Part shown: piece after piece, positions 60,174 to 64,000 of the stretch | Position numbering within the stretch: the stretch's first letter is position 1 | How the letters are laid out: each line of letters starts with the position of its first letter | Origin: Mesobacillus boroniphilus | GTDB lineage: Bacteria > Bacillota > Bacilli > Bacillales > Cytobacillaceae | Assembly (NCBI RefSeq): GCF_018424685.1 | Contig: NZ_QTKX01000002.1 | Coordinates: forward strand, 558,001 to 622,000 | Direction: 5' to 3' | DNA length: 64,000 nt | Position numbers and translations under genes: made by a program | Notes under the pieces: generated by a model | The model's database searches: none | What the model saw: only the letters and a program-made list of their open reading frames with translations | Told to the model about the DNA's origin: nothing

Positions 60174-62549
60174 ATGGATGAGAATATTAAAGGCCATATA
60201 GACAGGCTATTGCATTATATGAAGGATGAAGCTTACAAACCTCTTACAGTCCAGGAACTGGAAAGCGCCTTTGGGATCGAGGACTCCTCGACATTCAAGG
60301 ATTTTGTAAAAGCGCTAGTGGTTATGGAGGAAAAGGGGCTAGTCGTTAGAACTCGAAGTGATAGGTACGGACTTCCTGAAAAAATGAATCTCGTACGCGG
60401 ACGTTACAGTGCTCATGCCAAGGGGTTTGCATTTATTATCACCGAAGAACAGGGCATGGACGATATCTTCATTCCGCCGAATGAAACGAGCAATGCGATG
60501 AACGGTGACACAGTCCTTGTGCGAGTATCATCGGACAGCTCTGGGCAGCGCCGAGAAGGAACAGTTGTCCGCATTCTCGAAAGAGGTGTCTCGCAAATCG
60601 TTGGTACCTATACCGAAAGCAAGCATTTCGGTTTTGTGATTCCGGATGATAAAAAGTTTACAAGTGACATCTTTATTCCGAAAGAGGCAGGGATGGGTGC
60701 AGTCGAAGGGCATAAGGTCGTCGTAAAATTGACGAGCTATCCTGAAGGACGGAAAAGTGCTGAGGGTGAGGTTACCGCGATCCTCGGCCATAAAAATGAC
60801 CCGGGCGTCGATATCCTGTCGGTCATCCACAAGCACGGATTGCCTATGGAGTTCCCGGATGAAGTTCTCAAGCAGGCGAATGAAGCGCCGGACCAGATCA
60901 ATGAGAGTGAGATTGCGAACCGCCGTGACCTCCGTGATGAAGTCATCGTCACAATTGATGGCGCCGATGCAAAGGACCTTGACGATGCAGTCCAGGTCAC
61001 AAGACTTGAAAACGGCAACTATAAGCTTGGTGTCCATATCGCCGATGTTACGTACTATGTAACCGAGGATTCTCCAATTGACCGTGAAGCAGAAGACCGT
61101 GCAACGAGTGTTTATTTGGTTGACCGGGTTATCCCAATGATTCCGCATCGCTTATCAAACGGTATTTGCTCGCTGAATCCGAAAGTCGACCGACTGACGC
61201 TGTCTTGTAATATGGAGATCACTCCAGATGGACAAGTCGTAGACCATGAAATCTACCAGAGTGTCATCAAGACGACAGAGCGAATGACGTATTTCGATGT
61301 GAACAGGATTCTCGTTGATCAAGACGAAGAAACGCGCTCACGTTACGAATCTCTTGTGCCAATGTTCGAGATGATGGAAGAGCTTGCCGCTATCCTTCGT
61401 AAAAAAAGGATGGAAAGAGGCGCCATCGATTTTGATTTTAAAGAATCAAAGGTACTGGTTGATGAAGAAGGTCACCCAACGGATGTCGTTTTGCGAGAGC
61501 GTTCAGTCGCTGAAAAGCTGATCGAGGAATTCATGCTGGCGGCGAACGAAACGGTCGCCGAGCATTTCCACTGGCTTGATGTGCCATTCATCTATCGTAT
61601 TCACGAAGATCCAAAAGAGGATAAGCTGAGAAAATTCTTTGATTTCATTACAAACTTCGGATACCTTGTCAGAGGATCCGCAAACGGAGTGCACCCAAGA
61701 GCCCTGCAGGAAATCATCGAGGAAGTCCAGGGGAAGCCGGAGGAAATGGTGGTTTCAACTGTCATGCTCCGTTCGATGCAACAGGCGAAATACTATCCAG
61801 AAAGCCTTGGACACTTTGGTCTATCAACAGAGTTCTACACGCACTTCACATCACCAATTCGTCGTTATCCTGACTTGATTGTCCACCGCTTGATCAGGAC
61901 CTACTTGATCGAAGGCAAGCTCGACCAGGCAACGAAGGAAAAATGGAATGCAATGCTGCCGGATATCGCCGAGCATTCATCCAATATGGAGCGCAGAGCT
62001 GTTGAAGCCGAACGTGAAACAGATGAGCTGAAGAAAGCCGAGTACATGGAAGATAAAGTTGGGACGGAATACGATGGAATCATCAGTTCCGTTACGAACT
62101 TTGGGATGTTTGTCGAGCTTCCTAACACAATTGAAGGCCTAGTACATGTCAGCTACATGACAGATGATTATTACCGCTATGATGAACGCCATCTAGCGAT
62201 GATTGGCGAGCGAACAGGCAATGTCTTCAGAATCGGGGATGAAATCACCGTCCGCGTCATCAAAGTCAATAAAGATGAGCGCTCTATCGATTTCGAAATT
62301 GTCGGCATGAAAGGTACTCCAAGACGTGAACGCCCTGCGGCACCAAAGGTCTTCAAGACTGGCAGCAGCGAGAAGAAGCCGCGTCGCGGAAAAGAAGAGG
62401 AAGGCAAACGTGGCGGCCGAGGATCTGGCGGAAGAGGATCAGGAGGCGGCAGAGACGGCTCAGGCTCCGGTTCAAAACCAAAGAGCAAGAAGAAAAAGTT
62501 CTTTGAGAACGCCCCAGCCGCAAAACGCAAACCCAAAAAGAGAAAATAG
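60174..62549 (+). CDS. rnr: Ribonuclease R
   Basis: A 791-residue 3'-5' exoribonuclease that degrades structured RNA and, with tmRNA-SmpB, defective mRNAs. It has an N-terminal HTH (about 1-70), cold-shock domains (about 75-225), and an RNB catalytic domain (about 255-585) with [11 protein letters not shown] aspartates. A S1 domain (about 635-720, [17 protein letters not shown]) and a basic Gly/Lys/Arg-rich tail (about 725-791) with repeated RGSGG follow. AAAGGAGGG precedes the ATG. Position before smpB-ssrA is conserved. Confidence 0.97.
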   Translation: MDENIKGHIDRLLHYMKDEAYKPLTVQELESAFGIEDSSTFKDFVKALVVMEEKGLVVRTRSDRYGLPEKMNLVRGRYSAHAKGFAFIITEEQGMDDIFIPPNETSNAMNGDTVLVRVSSDSSGQRREGTVVRILERGVSQIVGTYTESKHFGFVIPDDKKFTSDIFIPKEAGMGAVEGHKVVVKLTSYPEGRKSAEGEVTAILGHKNDPGVDILSVIHKHGLPMEFPDEVLKQANEAPDQINESEIANRRDLRDEVIVTIDGADAKDLDDAVQVTRLENGNYKLGVHIADVTYYVTEDSPIDREAEDRATSVYLVDRVIPMIPHRLSNGICSLNPKVDRLTLSCNMEITPDGQVVDHEIYQSVIKTTERMTYFDVNRILVDQDEETRSRYESLVPMFEMMEELAAILRKKRMERGAIDFDFKESKVLVDEEGHPTDVVLRERSVAEKLIEEFMLAANETVAEHFHWLDVPFIYRIHEDPKEDKLRKFFDFITNFGYLVRGSANGVHPRALQEIIEEVQGKPEEMVVSTVMLRSMQQAKYYPESLGHFGLSTEFYTHFTSPIRRYPDLIVHRLIRTYLIEGKLDQATKEKWNAMLPDIAEHSSNMERRAVEAERETDELKKAEYMEDKVGTEYDGIISSVTNFGMFVELPNTIEGLVHVSYMTDDYYRYDERHLAMIGERTGNVFRIGDEITVRVIKVNKDERSIDFEIVGMKGTPRRERPAAPKVFKTGSSEKKPRRGKEEEGKRGGRGSGGRGSGGGRDGSGSGSKPKSKKKKFFENAPAAKRKPKKRK

Positions 62550-62561
62550 GCAAACTGAAAA

Positions 62562-62592
62562 AGAGAGCTCCTGATGAAGGGGCTCTCTGTTG
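62562..62592 (+). terminator. Hairpin after rnr, weak terminator
   Basis: AGAGAGCTCC (62562-62571) pairs with GGGGCTCTCT (62579-62588) apart from one mismatch. The T tract (GTTGTCC) is poor, so read-through to smpB is possible. Confidence 0.5.
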
Positions 62593-62622
62593 TCCTTTAA
62601 TAAAAAAGTATACTTAGATTAG

Positions 62623-62796
62623 TGTCTAGCTCCAGCGCCTAGCCCCTCGAGCCGCTTCGGTCCGCCCAATGAAGTCAAAGAGCGACTTCACTGGTCGGCC
62701 CTCCGAGGCACACGATGTGCTAGACCCGCCAGCCACAGGACGTGGCGTTATCGGCGGGCAGCGCTTGTCGGGGCTGACCAAGGCGCTTGCGCTTTT
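62623..62796. repeat. GC-rich dispersed intergenic repeat, copy 2 (short form)
   Basis: A 174-base element opening GTCTAGCTCCAGCGCCTAGC, with the same outer blocks as copy 1 (2010-2335) but without its insert. It contains self-complementary parts such as CCCGCCAGCCAC with GTGGCG...GGCGGG. It lies in the rnr-smpB gap, about 60 bases before the smpB start. Confidence 0.8.
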
Positions 62797-62854
62797 CATT
62801 GTGACAGCGTTCGTTATTTGCTAAAATGTTAAACAATAGAAGGGGGAAGTTTTT

Positions 62855-63322
62855 ATGCCAAAAGGTGAGGGAAAAGTCGTCGCACAAAATAAAAAAGCAA
62901 ACCACGACTATTTCATCGAAGAAACTTATGAAGCCGGAGTAGTTCTTCAGGGAACAGAGATTAAATCAATCCGTAACGGACGCGTCCAGCTAAAGGATTC
63001 ATACGCGAAAGTCCATAATGGTGAGTTATTCTTATATAACCTGCACATCAGCCCATATGAACAGGGAAACCGTTATAACCATGACCCGCTGCGGACAAGA
63101 AAGCTTTTGCTTCACAAACGCCAGATCAATCAGCTGATTGGTGAAACGAAGGAAGCAGGATATGCGCTGGTGCCATTGAAGATTTACCTAAAGAACGGAT
63201 ACGCGAAGGTTTTAATCGGTCTTGGTAAGGGTAAAAAGAACTATGACAAGCGTGAGACGCTAAAGAAGAAGGAAGCAGGCCGTGATATTGAGCGTGCATT
63301 CCGCGAACGCCAGAAAATGTAA
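62855..63322 (+). CDS. smpB: SsrA-binding protein SmpB
   Basis: A 155-residue tmRNA-binding protein of usual length. It has the OB-fold core [51 protein letters not shown] and the basic C-terminal tail [20 protein letters not shown] that enters the ribosomal mRNA channel. GAAGGGGGAAG precedes the ATG. It lies just upstream of its RNA partner ssrA. Confidence 0.98.
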   Translation: MPKGEGKVVAQNKKANHDYFIEETYEAGVVLQGTEIKSIRNGRVQLKDSYAKVHNGELFLYNLHISPYEQGNRYNHDPLRTRKLLLHKRQINQLIGETKEAGYALVPLKIYLKNGYAKVLIGLGKGKKNYDKRETLKKKEAGRDIERAFRERQKM

Positions 63323-63350
63323 GCTTGTCAGCTGAGGAAGAGTGTACCAG

Positions 63351-63378
63351 TTGAAAAAAGTACTCAGTGTGTTATAAT
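63351..63378 (+). promoter_or_regulatory. ssrA promoter
   Basis: TTGAAA (63351-63356) and TATAAT (63373-63378) are 16 bases apart. The precursor would have about 85 bases of 5' leader to be removed. Confidence 0.8.
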
Positions 63379-63471
63379 AATAATTGTCACCAGTTAGTGA
63401 CAGCATAACTTAATGCTCGGCTTACCGAGTTCTCCTAACGTCTGTATCATGGATACAGCAACCTTTTATAT

Positions 63472-63830
63472 GGGGACGTTACGGATTCGACAGGGGTAGT
63501 TTGAGCTTAGGTGGCGAGTCGAGGGGATCGGCCTCGTAAAAACGTCAACGCCTATAACTGGCAAAGAAAACAACAACTTCGCTTTCGCAGCTTAATACTG
63601 CATAGCGGTTCGCCCCTCCATCGCCCATGTGGTAGGGTAGCGGACTCACTCTAAGTGGGCTACGCCGGATTCCACCGCCTGAGGATGAAGGAAGAGAACA
63701 ACCAGGCTAGCTGGCCGGCCGCCTGTCGGTAGGCAAAAGGACCAGCGAATCGCCAATATGCCGACTACACTCGTAGAAGCTTAAGTGCCAATATCTTTGG
63801 ACGTGGGTTCGACTCCCACCGTCTCCACCA
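63472..63830 (+). ncRNA. ssrA: Transfer-messenger RNA
   Basis: A 359-base tmRNA. The 5' end GGGGACGTTACGGATTCGAC and 3' end ...GTTCGACTCCCACCGTCTCC-ACCA form the tRNA-like domain. The T loop and CCA are encoded. The resume frame after AACTG reads GKENNNFAFAA then TAA (tag with leading Ala: AGKENNNFAFAA), with pseudoknot-rich DNA after it. It tags stalled proteins for ClpP-type proteases; clpP is also in this window. Confidence 0.97.
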
Positions 63831-63851
63831 ATACATATGTTGGTGGATTTT
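63825..63851 (+). terminator. Possible terminator using the tmRNA 3' end
   Basis: CCACCAA (63825-63831) pairs with TTGGTGG (63840-63846), followed by ATTTTT. The left arm contains the mature CCA end, so termination and processing would be linked. Confidence 0.6.
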
Positions 63852-63869
63852 TATTTTGTTTTGTGACGT

Positions 63870-63914
63870 AAAGCATAAAATTTCCGTTTGGAAACTTTAT
63901 GCTTTATTTTTTTT
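63870..63914 (+). terminator. Strong second terminator after ssrA
   Basis: AAAGCATAAA...TTTCC pairs with GGAAA...TTTATGCTTT around a short loop, followed by ATTTTTTTTT. Nothing further is recognisable from here to base 64000. Confidence 0.88.
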
Positions 63915-64000
63915 GGTGATTTTTTTTGTGATATCAATTCTATGTACAAAGCCAAGCACCCATATCGGAGACTTTCTATATATTAGTACATATTAGTTTG

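Overview
The window comes from a low-to-moderate GC Bacillaceae chromosome (a Bacillus or Mesobacillus-like Firmicute). The evidence is the gene order, which closely follows the Bacillus subtilis segment csbA-uvrBA ... yvlABCD ... nag ... hprK-lgt-yvoD-ppaX-yvoF ... hisZ-hisI-yvcD ... trxB-yvcI-rapZ-glmR-whiA-crh ... clpP-tRNA-Arg-sigL-cggR-gapA-pgk-tpiA-gpmI-eno ... secG-est-rnr-smpB-ssrA. Strong AGGAGG ribosome binding sites, many TTG and GTG starts, and Gram-positive regulators (HprK, Crh, CggR, CtsR box, LexA/DinR box, TPP riboswitch) support the same placement. The genus is inference. No prophage, insertion sequence, rRNA or CRISPR array was seen.

Layout. 0-7.5 kb: an EAL-HDOD protein, csbA, and the excision repair pair uvrB-uvrA. 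7.9-9.9 kb: the yvlABCD envelope-stress-like operon. 9.9-17.5 kb, minus strand: a CwlC-like amidase, a DUF2164 protein, then an amino-sugar/MurNAc operon murP-mupG-murQ-nagA-nagB-nagR with probable NagR operators. 17.8-21.9 kb: hprK, lgt, yvoD, ppaX, yvoF. 22.2-22.7 kb, minus: a HAD phosphatase. 23-29.5 kb: the eight-gene operon hisZGDBHAFI. 29.6-32.5 kb: a NERD/zinc-ribbon protein (minus) and the TPR protein YvcD. 32.7-40.6 kb, minus: a thiamine operon (TPP riboswitch, tenA, ykoE, ykoD, ykoC, tenI, thiO, thiS, thiG, thiF) ending in a fused remnant of thiD and thiE. 41-46 kb: trxB, then nudix-rapZ-glmR-whiA-crh. 46.2-47.3 kb: clpP (minus) and tRNA-Arg. 47.4-48.4 kb: a decayed Cys-rich gene. 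48.6-57.9 kb: sigL, a glutaredoxin-like gene and the central glycolytic operon cggR-gapA-pgk-tpiA-gpmI-eno. 58-64 kb: a polysaccharide deacetylase, secG, est, rnr, smpB and tmRNA.

How the parts fit together. HprK and Crh (carbon catabolite signalling), CggR with glycolysis, a probable cre site on the MurNAc operon and NagR form a carbon-control theme. MurP, MupG, MurQ, NagA and NagB make a peptidoglycan-sugar recycling route to fructose 6-phosphate. RNase R, SmpB and tmRNA form the ribosome-rescue module, with SecG and carboxylesterase upstream as in relatives.

Most of the unexplained signal is intergenic. There are (i) arrays of 20/21-bp helically phased repeats at three loci, two of them the same composite array in opposite orientation; (ii) an exact 52-bp tandem repeat; (iii) two copies of a GC-rich dispersed element; (iv) a roughly 130-bp structured element inside the glycolytic operon; (v) two MITE-like inverted repeats; and (vi) two copies of a 20-bp TetR-type palindrome. 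The two clearest gene-decay stories are the thiD-thiE deletion scar and the Cys-rich pseudogene after tRNA-Arg. I did not find a convincing new multi-gene system. The phased repeat arrays are the best candidate for something undescribed.
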